A stretch of 64,000 bases of DNA from Neostapfia colusana (GCA_030760725.1 JASWHV010000008.1:54473671-54537670), one strand, 5' to 3'; shown: positions 23,729-36,307, counted from the first letter of the stretch. Program-made: numbers and translations. The notes: generated from the letters alone by a model not told the origin.

Positions 23729-24107
23729 CATGTCATACTTTTCCACACTTGCTGAGTACGACATGTACTCACCCTTGCATTATCACATAAACATCAGCAA
23801 CAGGAGAAGAGTACTTCGAGGACCATGTAGAGTACTAGGCGTGCGAACTACCGTCAACATGCCTGTGGAGTTGAAGATGGAGCCTGCTGCTATTTAGTTA
23901 TTTCCGCTGTCGTTTAGAGACTTCCGCTGCAAGAATAAGATATACATTCATGAGTTAGACAATGAGTTGATGTAATAAAGTACTTAAATACTATTTATTC
24001 GTGGTTATATTCTGAATTCAATCTGTGGATTACATGTGTATGTGTGATGAACATCCTGGGCACACATATGCATTAACTTGGTTCTGTTTTCAGAACAGGG
24101 TGTCACA
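23729..24107 (+). repeat. Element A, 3' LTR (second part)
   Basis: Starts with the second CATGT copy and continues the LTR that stops at 7690. It contains the hairpin, an exon-3-like segment (23804-23838, ending TAG) and the terminal GGTGTCACA. Confidence 0.9.
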
Positions 24108-25450
24108 GTTTTTAATTCCCATATCGAACAGACACTCCAAGCCATTCAACAATGTCTCATATTCGACTTGATTTTTTGTACATCCAAATTCTAGCCGAAT
24201 ATATAGCCCATACATGATATTTGTAGGTGAGACCATAACACATCCAACTCCTTGACGTTTATCACAAACTGATCCATCAAAATACAGCTTCCATGGACAC
24301 ACCTCAACCAAACACACATCATCATCAAGTTGTATGCTATGATCCACAATAAAGTCAGCAACAACTTGCCCCTCATGCTCCGAAGAGGTTCATACACCAA
24401 GTCATACTCCACCAAAGAATAAGGCCACTTTCCAAGTCTGGCACTAAGGATCGGTTTTTGCAACATATATTCGACTATATCATGTTGGCAAGCTACTATA
24501 CAGGTACTATGAAGTTTATAATAACGAAACTTTGAACAAGCATAGTATAAAGACAAACATACCTTTTCAATAAACATATACCTTGTCTCAGCATCAAACA
24601 ATCGTCTACTCAAGTAAGCCACAAAGAACTCCATTCTTCCATCTTCTCGAGTTAAAACAACTCCTATAACTTGGTCTTGAGAAGCAATGTACAACATAAA
24701 AGCTTGACCAACTTTAGGTGCTCGCAAGACTGGAGGATTTACCAAAGTATATCTTGATTCTTTCAAATGCTTCCCTTTGTCCCCCCCCCCCCAAGTAAAC
24801 TCATCTTCATGTTTTAACGTCACAGGGGCATAAACGATCCAATCTTACCTGCCAAGTTAGATATAAACCTCCTCAAATAGTTTATCTTCCCTAGCAACCT
24901 TTGCACATCTCTTTTACACGTCAGTTCTTCTATCTTCTTAATAGCTTCCACTTTCTTAGGGTCAACTTCAATCCCATGTTCATGTACAATAAACCCCAAG
25001 AAACTGCCAGCCGACACACCAAAATAACACTTCAATGGATTCATATTCAACCCATATTTTCTCATCCTTTCAAAGGCTACACGCAAACCAGCTAAGTGAT
25101 AATGAAAACTATCCAATTTTACCACCACATCATCAATGTACACTTCTAAGATAATGCCTAACAGATCATGAAATATAAGATTCATGGCTCGTTGATACGT
25201 AGCACCAGCATTCTTTAGTACAAAGGTCATCACAATCCACTCAAACAACCCCACAAACCCTGGACAAAAGAAGGCAGTCTTAGATGTGTCTTCCTTAGCC
25301 ATGAAAATCTGACTATACCCAGCATTGCCATCCAGGAAGCTAATCATCTTGTGTCCCGATGCATTGTTTATCAAGACATCAACTATAGGCATGGGGTATT
25401 CAACTTTAGGTGTAGCCCTGTTCAAGTCTCTAAAATCAATACAAATCCTA
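24108..25450 (-). pseudogene. Tat-lineage Ty3/gypsy pol fragment: RT, RNase H and second RNase H
   Basis: Minus strand. RT fragment 24820-25450 begins at ICIDFRDLNRATPK and has the YIDDVVVK box near 25115-25140. After a frameshift at about 24820 comes the RNase H region (YLSRRLFDAETRY), with a poly-C run of 12 at 24781-24792 on the plus strand that looks like slippage. After another shift, 24108-24347 encodes WKLYFDGSVCDKRQGVGCVM and NQVEYETLLNGLE, typical of the extra, archaeal-type RNase H of the Tat lineage. The fragment is bounded by A on the left (inside this RNase H) and by the CACTA element on the right (inside RT). The remainder of the element lies outside the window. Confidence 0.85.
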
Positions 25451-25655
25451 CACTACAGGAAATACGGCAATTTACGACGTCCAACTTAAGTTACGACGGT
25501 CCTAAGATTGGCCATCATAAATAAAATGTTGTTTACGACGACTTGACCTAGGATGTCATAAGTTACAGCTTATTTACGACGGCCAAGGCTTGGCCGTTGT
25601 AATTAAGCTTATTTATGACGGCCAGACCATGGGCCGTCGTAAATAAGTCTTATAT
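25451..25655 (+). repeat. CACTA terminal repeat and subterminal ACGACGG array
   Basis: After the CACTACAGGAAATACGG terminus there are at least five copies of TTTACGACGG-like units in both orientations (for example TTACGACGGTCC near 25491 and GGGCCGTCGTAAATAAG near 25632). Such subterminal arrays bind the TNPA-type protein in En/Spm; binding here is inferred. Confidence 0.8.
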
Positions 25656-25776
25656 AACCCGCGGGCCCGGGTCGGCGCGGGCATTCACGCCTGCGCTGTC
25701 CCGAGCAATCTCGCCCCCGCCGCCGCACCCGAGCCGCCGCCGCTGCCCGCAGCCACCTCCGGCCACCGCCGCCAGC
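25656..25776 (+). other. GC-rich CACTA segment next to the D insertion
   Basis: Very GC-rich sequence following the subterminal repeats, continuing at 58164. It may be an untranslated first exon. No convincing protein was recognised. CCAGC at 25772-25776 is the D target copy. Confidence 0.4.
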
Positions 25777-28331
25777 TGTAACACCCTCAATTTCACGACC
25801 ATGCATTGCATACATTTTTTATGTAGAGAAGCATTTAAAAGAAGAAGAAATAAAGAGAGGAATATAGAAGCTAATAAAATAATAAAAAGAAATAGAAATG
25901 GAAAATAATGAAAATAAATAAAAAGAAAAAGAAATAAAAATAAAAAGAAAAAGAAAAAATAAATGAAGGAGCCAAATTAGGAACAACCCAAAATTTTCCC
26001 CAAATTCCTCAATTTCCCCTAAATTCCCCTCTCCCCTAATTTCCCAATTTTTCCCAATTTTCCAGATTTTCCCCCAAAATGGCAGCAACAAATTAGGGGG
26101 GAACCCTAGTCCCCCACCTCTAGGACTCTTTTGATTCGCCCTTATAAATATAACTCCCTCCTAGCCGCCCACCCCTTTTTCTTTTTGGCCCCCACCCCCC
26201 TACTGCCAAGCCGCACCCCTTTCTGCCAAGTCACCGACTTCGCCCTTGCCGGAATTTGGCCGCCGTCGAGCTCCGTCACGACTCTCCGGATAAGAAGCCT
26301 CGACGTTCTACCCTACCCGGAGCCCCATAATTCTCCCCGGAAAATCCTTCTCTGCTGCCATTGCTAGGAGGGAGGCCCTGCCGCAAGGAAGAAGTGAGGT
26401 AGGTCTTCGTTACCCCTCTTACGACGTCGCCGCTGTTTCTACACACCCATTTTCTTCACCCCCTTCGAGTAGAAACTTCTGCGTGTGGACAGACCATGTC
26501 TTGGTCAATTTTTGATGGTGGAATTGATCTACACCCTGTGTCAAGATCATCACTACGTCCACACTTGATCCCAGCAACCTTTATCATCATAAAACCCCAT
26601 AAAAGCCTACTAAAACACGCAAGAACTCGCACAAACTGGTTTTATAAAACCGTACCACAGGAATTGCATTCATTCACCCCATTGCATCTTGAGTAAAGTT
26701 TGTGCATGATAATTGATTGCTGTAAATTTTGTATGTGCGTGGTCGTGAGTAGAAGGACAACCTCAAGAGGCCGTTTACGAGGAGCTACAGCACCAAGACT
26801 TCGAGACGCTTGAGCAACACGAACCACGGGAGCAAGGCAAGTGCCCCTTGACCATATTGATAATATGTTTTTGAAACTGTTTTGCTTGAGAAAACCCGTA
26901 TGCTTGAGTCAACTTGATGGGACACCCTTTTTATAGGAGTTTCTAGTTTTGTCAACCATCCTTGTCGCCTGGAAAGTTGATGAGTCAGGTATGGCCGTTT
27001 CTCCTTTTTGCTTCACTTAACTTACGGGACACGGAAAGCTGAAATAAAACTTGTTTAGATACTGTACTCATATGAATAATGATGATGAGAACTTGATGTT
27101 AATGAGATCAGGGAGAACTAGGCGAGCTTGATTCATGGATGTTATTGAATGAGATGGTGGTTTGCTTGCCGTAGATCTAAGGACCGGTTCATGCGAGCAC
27201 ATGCCAGGAAAATAGTGCCACCACAAGGCCAAATATGGGTGCGGCTTAGCTGACTAATTAGGTATGTTGCTAGCTTGTTATGGACCGTTGGATGGTGCGG
27301 GGAATGGGAGTCAATGAGGACTGTCCTGGGAACTGTATGGCACAAGAGGGGGCCCGTGGGTGGGAGAATGGAGATTCGAGCCTGCCGGTGAAACCTCAGT
27401 GGGTCCGTACATTCTAATAGCCCCTTTGTAAAGGCTATTTTGTGATCTCTTGTCCATACACCGATGATTGTGTAATGGTATAATGGAGGTTCTTTCTAGT
27501 CACCGACGGGTGACAAAATCACAAACTTATGGGTAAAGTGGTACCACCTCTGCAGAGTGTAAAACTATCATGATAGCCATGCTTCCGGTTACAAGCACCT
27601 GGCCAACTTCCATGATTAGAGGCAAAACTTGGGATGGTTATTCGGTATGGTTGTGGTATGGTCATTGGGATTGGTTTTGGGACTGTTTTGGGTCATGACA
27701 ATGAATTTGGTTTCAGTTATATGAAAATGAGATGGTTATGAATAATTATGAGTATGAGATGAACTTGAGAAAGATTATTGGCTGGTTGAGACTTGATATA
27801 TGGTGAAATATGATGAAGGAATGTTGATGATTAACTTGATTATGATGTGATTTTAACTCACTTAGACTTAGTTACTGTTTTTACCATATTTGTGAAATAA
27901 AATTTGCTTGTTGCAATGAACATTTTTATTGCCTACCTTGTTGTAAGCTACATATCATACTTTTCTTGCACTTGCTGAGTACGACATGTACTCACCCTTG
28001 CATTCCCACATATATATATCAGCAACAGGAGAAGAATACTTCGAGTAACATGTGGAGTACTAAGCGTGCGAACTACCGTTGACATGCCTATGGAGTTGAA
28101 GTTGCCGCCTGCTGTCTTAACCATTTTCCGCTGTCATTTAGAGTCTTCCGCTGCAAGAATAAGTTAGATATTCATGAGTGAGACATTGAGTCATTGTAAT
28201 AAATTACTTAAACACTATTTGTTCATGGTTATATTCTGAACTCAGTTTGTGGAATACATGTGTATATGTGATGAACATCCTGGGCACACATATGCATTCA
28301 CTTGGTTCATTTTTCGAAACCGGGTGTCACA
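25777..28331 (+). repeat. Element D, 5' LTR
   Basis: 2555 bp, TGTAACACCC to GGTGTCACA. TATA box at 26143. A GTGAG donor-like site lies at 26395; exon-2-like is 26753-26836 (84 nt, acceptor GAGTAG, donor AG|GCAAGTGCC); exon-3-like starts at 28029 after CAACAG. Conserved palindromes include CTATCATGATAG at 27565-27576 and the hairpin arms at 27976-27982/27988-27994. Confidence 0.92.
26143..26150 (+). promoter_or_regulatory. TATA box of the element D 5' LTR
   Basis: TATAAATA within CGCCCTTATAAATATAAC, at the same place as in A and in the D 3' LTR (34870-34877). Confidence 0.75.
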
Positions 28332-28334
28332 AAT

Positions 28335-28352
28335 TGGTACCAGAGCCACATT
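28335..28352 (+). other. Primer binding site of element D
   Basis: TGGTACCAGAGCCACATT, initiator tRNA-Met type with one change, just past the LTR end. Confidence 0.85.
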
Positions 28353-28373
28353 GACTGTAGGGCGCAAGCCTAG

Positions 28374-28599
28374 GTAGAATAGACACTCTAAAACACATAG
28401 GAGCACCCCTATAAACTGTTATTTTCGAAAATTGCTTGCTGCTGCATTTTAATTGTCAATTCAGCCACTGCAAAGTGCTATTTTCAGCCCCTTTTTTCTC
28501 TCCTTTTGGACAGCAATACTTTTGTTTTCTTGCTTCATAGCTTCTAAAGTTTTGGAGTTATTTTCTTCTCCTCTAAAATTTCTCATGTCTTAGTTATAG
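28374..28599 (+). other. Candidate leader intron before ORF0 (element D)
   Basis: CCTAG|GTAGAA donor-like site with GT at 28374 and TTAGTTATAG ending at 28599, directly before ATG 28600. The alternative acceptor CTCTCTCACACAG ends at 29868, directly before the gag ATG. Confidence 0.5.
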
Positions 28600-29563
28600 A
28601 TGCCGGTGACTAGTAGCACAGCACGGATAAGGACTTGTCCACCACCACATGGGAGTGCACTTAACCTCATTGAGGTGTCCGATGGACCATATTGGAAGGA
28701 GGTGAAGATGGAACCCCATGAGGAAGATGAAGTCAGTAGCTCCATGCATGAGGAAGAGGATCCGGAAGAGGTAGAACCAATCAAAGACAACTTGAAAGAC
28801 GATCCGCAAGAACAGGAGCATTTGTATGCACCTCAGGAGGAGTTTCACGCGGGCTTACACCCAGCGGAGCCTCAAAAAGATATGTCAGAAGGAGATGAAT
28901 CCGAAGAGGAGCCATCCCCTGCTGAGGCCAAAAATGAAGGCGATGAATGAGCCAACCGTTCAGTTCAAGAATTCCGGTCCGACAGGATGGAAGGAGGAAA
29001 CATATCCAAGGAGCTTAAAGAGTTTCTGGATTGCTGCAACTTATACCCGGAGTATCTCCTCAAGAAAGTCCCTCAACATGAAGAGTGGAAGGCTGAAGCC
29101 TATCTAACGGTAAGGTTGTCACTCGGCACTTCGCACCCACATGGAGAGCTACAAGGGCAGAAGCTATCGATGATGCCGCATGGGAAGCACGCACCGGACT
29201 GTGCTACGCCTTCCATGAGCAGCTTGAGAACACTACCTTTAGGCTGCACCCGTATCGGAAGAGTGGCACAAGGGAGATCATTGGACCCCATGATGGAGCT
29301 CTTTCCAACCCACAAGCTGCTGATAGATCTCATAGGTTGCTCATGGAGTTAGGAAACCGCTATACAAGCGCACAAGAAGAGATCCGTTACCTCCGCTAGA
29401 AGCTGTACTCGCTGGAAAAACAGGAGGAGACTTGTGCCAACGTGGGAGCAAATGGAGCACCAGCGTCATCTATCCCTACACGGACTGCCAACTCACCATG
29501 GCGTGCACCCATGTATGGACCACCCCGTCACACGGCGAGAACAACACCGGTTCTCATGATTAA
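28600..29563 (+). pseudogene. ORF0 of element D, disrupted
   Basis: Homologous to ORF0 of A from the ATG (MPVTSSTARIRT) to the TAA at 29561. Changes: TGA at 28948-28950 where A has TGG, then a small deletion near 29097 that shifts the frame within the dsRBD-like region. Nucleotide similarity with A continues to the end, including the C-terminal CGGACTGCCAACTCACC segment (TADSP in A). Confidence 0.7.
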
Positions 29564-29868
29564 GTTTAGGTTTCCATTGAATAAAGCTGTAGTAGGAACG
29601 TTTAGACTGCAGTAGATCAAATAGGAGTGATGTGCAGAAATTTTCATGATGATTGCTTGAGTTGTGTGCTTGGTGTGAGTTGTGGGACGCTTCGGGGAAT
29701 GTCCACATTCACACAGAGTGGAGAGATGTGAGATGCTTCGACACTTGTTCACATCCTCATATAGGCTGAAATTAATAAAAGAAGTTACTTAGTTCATACA
29801 CCTTGATGCATATAGTTGGGAGATCATTCTAAATCTTTATTTCCTACTCTACTCTCTCTCTCACACAG

Positions 29869-31346
29869 ATGGTGAGGGAAAACTCCAACCACCAACGGAG
29901 GAACGCTCGTGGTAACAACGAACCTCAGGAGGATGGCAATGTTGAAGTTCCTGAAAATGCCTACCCCGGGGCTGATGCAAACAACCTTGAAAGGTTGGTG
30001 GCTATGCAGAACCAGCTCATGCAAACTATGAAATAAACGTTGGGACAGTTGCAGGCCAACAACAACAACAACCCTAACCCCATTCCTGCACCCCCACCGC
30101 CGCCACCACCACCACCGGCGGCTCACAACAGATTGGGAGAGTTCATGAGGACTAGGTCGCCTACTTTTGAACAAGCCAATGATCCTATGGAGGCTGATGA
30201 TTGTCTGAAGTCTATGGGAAAAAAGCTTTCTATTGTTCAGTGCAATGATCGGGAGAAAGTTCTCTTCACCTCGCACCAACTTATGGGGGCAGCCGCTGAT
30301 TGGTGGGACACTCTTTGCAATGCTCTTGTCAACCAGGAGACTATCACACAGGCTGAATTCAAGTAAAGTTTCCGCTCTCACGATGTCCCTGTAGGAGTCA
30401 TGATGCTTAAAAGGCAAGAGTTTGAAGGTCTCTGCTAAGTAAGGAAGAGCGTGAATGAGTACCTCAATAAGTTCACGCACCTGTCAAGGTATGAACTAGA
30501 AGATGTCAACTTGGATCAAAGAAAGCAGTACTTGTTCATGAGGGGATTGAACAATGAAATTCAAGTTCAGCTGCTCAACAATGATTATGCAAACTTCCAA
30601 AAGCTCGTTGACAAAGCTATAGTGGTGGAGAGCAAGATCCGTGAGATTGAGCAAGAGGGCAAGAGGAAGATGCCATATCAAGGACAGCCACAAGGAAGCA
30701 ATGTACGTCCCCGCTTCATGCCACCAGCTGCACCACATTATGGCTCGTCTGCTTCTACTTTCCGCCCTGCAAATCCACCTCGCCCTAATCAGCCACCACA
30801 GCAACATCCTGTTATGCAAGCACCTCGTATGCCTATGGCTCCTGCGCCCCGTCCCAACATGGGCGCCTATGCTCAAAACCAGCCTCATCCCAACATTCCT
30901 GCTGTTGTGGGAAACAAGACATATTTTTCATGCGGAGAGGTGGGACACTTTGCAAATTAGTGCCCGAAGAAAGGCCTTGGACAGCCGAACAACACACCTA
31001 AGCAAAACCCACGGCCGAATTGATGAGCTATGCAAGGTAACTGTGGACAGCAGAACTATGCTCGTGGCAATGTGAATCACGTCTCCGCTGAGGAAGCACA
31101 ACAAGCTGAGGATGTCGTGATTGGTATGTTTCTTGCCAACTCCAACCCAGCCACTGTTTTATTTGATTCCAGAGCATCACATTCATTCATCTCATCCAAG
31201 TATGTTGCCAAGTATAACCTGCCCATATCCTACATGAAACAAACTATGTTGGTTAATTCTCCCGGTGGAGAGATGAGGACTAATATAGTATGTCCAAAAG
31301 TAAGCCTTAAAATAAGGGGGTCGACTTTCTTGCCAACCTTATTGTC
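29869..31346 (+). pseudogene. Element D gag-protease, disrupted
   Basis: Starts ATGGTGAGGGAAAAC directly after CACACAG. Gag has a proline run (30088-30117) and AADWWDTL. In-frame stops occur near 30034, 30364, 30436 and 30958. The zinc knuckle reads YFSCGEVGHF, so the first Cys is lost, and the stop replaces its end. The protease active site is DSR rather than DSG near 31166. A frameshift near 31318 ends the piece. Confidence 0.88.
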
Positions 31347-34300
31347 TTGGACTCCCAAGGGATTGACATAATACTTGGAATGGATTGGTTACGCAAGCAC
31401 AACGGAGTGATTCAATGTGCTCAGAGGATCGTGCAGTTGATGAGTGAGCATGGTATTCGTATTGAGTTTGAGGCATCCCAACCTACAACCGAGAAGGCAG
31501 TGCTGAACCACATCGAAGAAGTGATATTGGAAAGCATTCTGGTGGTTCGAGAATATTCAGATATGTTCCTGGAAGAACTTCCAGGTATGCCACCTGACCG
31601 GGACATTGAGTTTGCCATTGATTTAGTACCCGGAACTGCACCTATAGCAAAGAGGCCATATAGGATGCCTGCTAATGAATTAGTGGAGCTCAAGAAGCAA
31701 ATTCAGGAGCAGATACAAAAGGCTTTATACGCCCAAGCTCGTCACTGTGGGGAGCCCCCGTGCTCTTCGTAGACAAGAAAGATGGAACCCAAAGGATGTG
31801 TGTGGACTATAGGTCTCTCAAAGAAGTGACGATCAAGAATAAATACTCGCTGCCCTGCATAGAGGACTTATTCAATCAAATGAAAGGTGCCCGAATTTTC
31901 TCCAAGATTGATCTTCGGTCAGGATATTTCCAGCTGAAGATTAAGCCCTCCGACATACGCAAGACTGCATTTCGAGCACGGTATGATTCGTATGAATATA
32001 CTGTTATGTATTTTGGGTTAACGAATGCACCCGCATACTTTATGTACCTCATGAATAAGGTCTTTATGGAGTACTTGGACAAGTTCATCATGGTTTTCAT
32101 TGTCTACATCATGGTGTATTCAAAAAGTGAGGAAGAACATGAAGAACACTTGAGATTGACATTGCAGAAACTACAAGAGCACCAATTGTATGCTAAGTTT
32201 AGCAGATGTCAGTTTTGGCTGAAGGGGATATCGTTCCTAGGCCACATCATCTCTGAAGGAGGAGTATCGGTTGATCCCGGAAAAGTGAGAGATGTTTTGA
32301 AGTGGAACCAACCGCAGAATGTGATGGATATTAGGAGTTTCCTTGGGATGGCTGTATACTACCGCCGGTTCATCAAGGATTTATCCAAAATAGCGAAGCC
32401 TTTGCCTGAATTGCTGATGAAAGGGAAAGCATTTCAGTGGACACAAGTGTGTCAAGACAGCTTTGAGGAGCTAAAGAAGAGATTCACAACAGCGCCAGTT
32501 TTAGTATTGCTGGACGTAAGCAAGAGTTTCAATATATATTGTGACGCATCAAGACAAGGGCTTGGATGTGTGCTCATGCAAGGAGGACAAGTGGTTGTCT
32601 ATGCATCGAGGCAATTAAAGAAACATGAGCTGAATTACCCTACACACGACCTGGAACTTGCAGCCGTGGTACATGCCTTGAAGATTTGGAGGCATTACAT
32701 CCTTGGTCACCGATGTGAGATATACACGGATCACAAAAGCCTCAAGTATATATTCATGCAAACGGATCTGAATTTGAGGCAACGTCGATGGTTGTAACTC
32801 ATCAAGGATTATGATGTTGGAATCAACTATCACCCCAGAAAGGCCAATGTACTAGCTGATGCGTTGAGCCGAAATGGAGCATGTCACCAGCTCACGGTTC
32901 AGGAGCTGCTAGCCGAGCTGCGTAAGAAGTTTGAACGGTTACATCTCGGGTTCTTGAAGGAGATGAAGGTGGTAGAACTGAACTCAATGATGGAACAAGA
33001 GATACGAGATGGCCAAGCAACGGATGAGGAAATAAAGGAAATCAAGGAAAGAATCCGACAAGGGATAGAGAAGGATTTCAAGGAAGACGAGAATGGCACG
33101 CTTTGGTTAGGGAAAAGGATTTGTGTGCCTAACGTGAAGCACATCTGCGGCACGATCCTAAAGGAGGCACATGACTCACCTTATTCATACACCCCGGCTG
33201 TACAAAGATGTACAAGGACCTGAAAACATGCTATTGGTGGGTATGGCATGAAAAGGGGTATTGCTGAATATGTTGCCCTATGCGACACGTGCCAACGAGT
33301 GAAGGCCAAACATCAAAGACCCGCTCGATTGTTGCAGCCATTAAAAGTACCCGAGTGGAAGTGCGAAGACATAAGCATGGATTTCATAGTCGGATTGCCG
33401 CATACTCAGTCCGGCTAAGACTCCATTTGGGTTATCGTGGACCGATTGATGAAAACAGCCCACTTCCTTCCTGCGAGAACCAAGTACACCGTCACACAAC
33501 TAGTCGAGCTGTATATGGAGCAAATTGTGTGTCATCATGGAGTTCCAAAGAGGATAGTTTCAGATCGAGATTCTCAATTTACCTCTATGTTCTAGAAGAA
33601 GCTGCATGCAGCCATGGGTACATGATTGAATTTCAGCTCTGCATATCACCCGCAAACCGACGGGCAAACTGAGAGGACAAATCAAATGTTGGAAGACATG
33701 TTGAGAGCTTGCGCCTTGAAACATGGGCGTAGTTGGGATAGGAGCTTGCCGTATGCTGAATTCTCGTACAACAACAGCTACCAAGTCAGCTTGAAGATGT
33801 CACCTTTCAAAGCATTGTATGGTAGATGGTGTAGAACACCGCTGTTCTAGAATGAGACCAGAGAAAGCCAAGTATTTGGACCCGAAGTGCTGCAAGACAC
33901 CGAAAAGCAAGTCCAAGCGATACGTGAAAACTTGAAGGCCGCTCAGTCACGACAAAAGGGTTATGCGGACAATAGGTGAAGAATATTGACCTTTGAAGTT
34001 GGAGACTTCGTGTACCTTAAGGTGTCGCCTATCTGAGGCCAACGACGGTTCAACGTCAAAGGCAAATTAGCACCTCGCTACATCGGGCCATTCAAGATTT
34101 TGGGCAAGCGAGGAGAGGTAGCCTATCAACTTGAGCTTCCAATGCACCTCTCTGATGTGCATGACGTGTTTCACGTATCCCAGCTCAAGAAGTGCCTAAG
34201 AGTACCGGAAGAACAAGTACCGATGGATGAGCTAGAGTTTCAAGAGGATATGACATACGCGGAACACCCCGTCAAAATCTTGGACGTGAAGGAAAGGGTC

Positions 34301-34440
34301 ACGAGGAACAAAGTAATCCGTTGGTGCAAGGTACAATGGAGCCATCACACGGAAGTCGTAACTACATAGGAACGTGAGTAAGATCTCAAGGCAGAATTCC
34401 CTCATCTTTTCTCCACTCTATCGAATCTCGAGGGCGATAT
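31347..34440 (+). pseudogene. Element D pol: RT, RNase H, integrase, chromodomain-like tail, disrupted
   Basis: RT from about 31550; frameshift near 31720. The catalytic box is destroyed: FIVYIMVYS near 32095 where A has FIDDIMVYS. RNase H keeps YCDAS, DLELAA and YTDHKS, then a stop at 32795. The integrase has an HHCC region near 33165-33300, further stops and frameshifts (33223, 33418, 33592, 33670), and GQTERTN near 33662. The last open piece, 34100-34369, carries SDVHDVFHVSQLKKC and the start of a chromodomain-like tail, followed by two stops. It is dead, but useful as a map of what A and C lost. Confidence 0.9.
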
Positions 34441-34446
34441 TCATTT

Positions 34447-34461
34447 TAAGGAGGGTAGGTT
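34447..34461 (+). other. Polypurine tract of element D
   Basis: AAGGAGGGTAGGT just before TGTAACACC at 34462. Confidence 0.8.
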
Positions 34462-36307
34462 TGTAACACCACCATGCATTGGATACATTTTTCATGTAGA
34501 GAAGCATTTAAAAATAAGAAGAGATGAAGAGAGGAATATAGAAGCTATAAAAATAATAAAAGGAAATAGAAATGGAAAATAATGAAAATAAATATAAAAG
34601 GAAAATAAATAAAAATAAAAAGAGAAATAAAAAATGAAATAGCCAAATTAGGGCCACCCTAAATTTTTCCCCAAATTCCCCTCCCCCTAATTTCCCAAAT
34701 TTTTCCCAATTTTCCTGATTTCCCCCCAAATTGGCCGCACCAAATTAGGGGGGCATCCTAGTCCCCCACCTCTAGGACTATTTTGTTCCCCCACCTCTAG
34801 GAATCTTTTGTTCCCCCACCTCTAGGACTATTTTGTTCCCCCACTTCTAGGACTCTTTTGTTTCCCTCTTATAAATATAACTCCCCCTAGCCGCCTACCC
34901 CTTTTTCTTTTTGGCCACCGCCCCTCCTGCTGCCAAGCCACACCCCCTTGCTTCCAAGTCACCGGTTCCCCCCCTGCTGGAATTTGGCCGCCGTCGAGCT
35001 CCATCACGCCTCGCCATCGCCGGACAATAAGCCCCGATGTTCTTCCCTACATGAAGCCCCATAATTCTCCACGGAAAATCCTCTGCTGCTGCTATTGCTA
35101 GGAGGGAGGCCATGCACAAGTAAGAAGTGAGGTAGGTCTTCGTTACCCCTCTTACGATGCCTCCGCTGTTTCTACACATCCATTTTCTTCACCCCCATCG
35201 AGCAGAAATTTCTGCGTTTGGACAGACCATGTTTTGGTCAATTTTTGACGGTGGAATTGATCTACACCTTGTGTCAAGATCATCACCACGTCCACACTTT
35301 ATCCCAGCAACCTTGATCATCATAAAACCCCATAGAAGCCTACTAAAACATGCAAGAACACGCACAAACTGGTTTTATAAAACTGCACCATAGGAATTGC
35401 ATTGATTCACCCATTGCATCTTGAGTAAAGTTTGTTCATGATAATTGATTGCTGTAAATTTTGTATGTACATGGTCGTGAGTAGAAGGACAACCTCAAGA
35501 GGACGCCTAAGAGGATCTACAGCACCAAGACTTCGAGACGCTTGAGCAACACGAACCGCGGGAGCAAGGCAAGTGCCCCTTGACCATATTGATCCTATGT
35601 TTTCGAAACTGTTTTGCTTGGGAAAACCCGTATGCTTGAGTCAACTTGATGGGACACCTTTTTTATAGGAGTTTTCTAGTTTTGTTAACCATCCTTGTCA
35701 CCGGGAAAGTTGATGAGTCGAGTATGGTCGTTTCTCCTTTTTGCTTCGCTTAACTTATGGCACACGGGAAGCTGAAATAAAACTTGTTTAGCTACTGCAC
35801 TCATATGAATAATGATGATGAGAACTTGATGATGTTAATGAGCATGGAATCGGGGAGATCTAGGCGAGCTTGGTTCGTGGATGTTGCTGAATGAGATGGT
35901 GGTTTGCTTGCTGTGGATCTCAGGACCGGTTCATGCAAGCACATGCCAGGAAAACAGTGCCAGCACAAGGCCAAATATGGGTGCGGCTTAGATGACTAAT
36001 TAGGTGTGTTGCTAGCTTGTTATGGACCGTTAGATGGCGCGAGGAATGGGAGTCGATGAGGACTGCCCTGGGAACTGCATGGCACAAGAGGGGGGCAGTG
36101 GGTGGGAGAATGGAGATTCGAGCCTGCCGGTGAAACCTCAGTGGGTCCGTACATCCTAGTAGCCCCTTTGTAAAGGCTATTTTGTGATCTCTTCGTCATA
36201 CACCGATGGTTGTGTATTGGTACAATGGAGGTTCTTTTTAGTCGCCGAAGGGTGACGAAATCACAATCTTGTGGGTAAAGTGATGCCACCTCTGCAGAGT
36301 GTAAAAC
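34462..36307 (+). repeat. Element D, 3' LTR (first part)
   Basis: Matches the 5' LTR from 25777. Differences include the extra tandem repeat at 34757-34870. It ends with AAAAC (36303-36307), the C target copy, directly before what would be the TATCATGATAG palindrome half. Confidence 0.9.
34757..34870 (+). repeat. Four-copy tandem repeat just upstream of the TATA box
   Basis: Units of about 28 bp, TCCCCCACCTCTAGGACTAT-like followed by TTTGT, are repeated four times. The 5' LTR of the same element has this unit once (26110-26137). Confidence 0.85.

Larger units (their letters stand above)
648..24107 (+). mobile_element. Element A: degenerate Tekay/Del-like Ty3/gypsy chromovirus, interrupted by B
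   Basis: Order on the plus strand: end of 5' LTR, Met-type primer binding site, ORF0, gag, protease, RT, polypurine tract, 3' LTR. The 3' LTR is in two pieces (5237-7690 and 23729-24107) because element B inserted at CATGT. RNase H and integrase are absent: the coding sequence jumps from the end of RT to the polypurine tract near 5214. A is inserted in the second RNase H of a Tat-lineage element; its right flank begins GTTTT at 24108, but the left target-site copy is outside the window. Family: the protein sequences resemble those of chromoviruses; the exact family name cannot be set here. Confidence 0.85.

Noticed and set aside
24781..24792. Run of 12 C as a programmed frameshift site in the Tat pol
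   Set aside because: It lies in the linker before RNase H in a copy full of other shifts; slippage during decay or sequencing is simpler.
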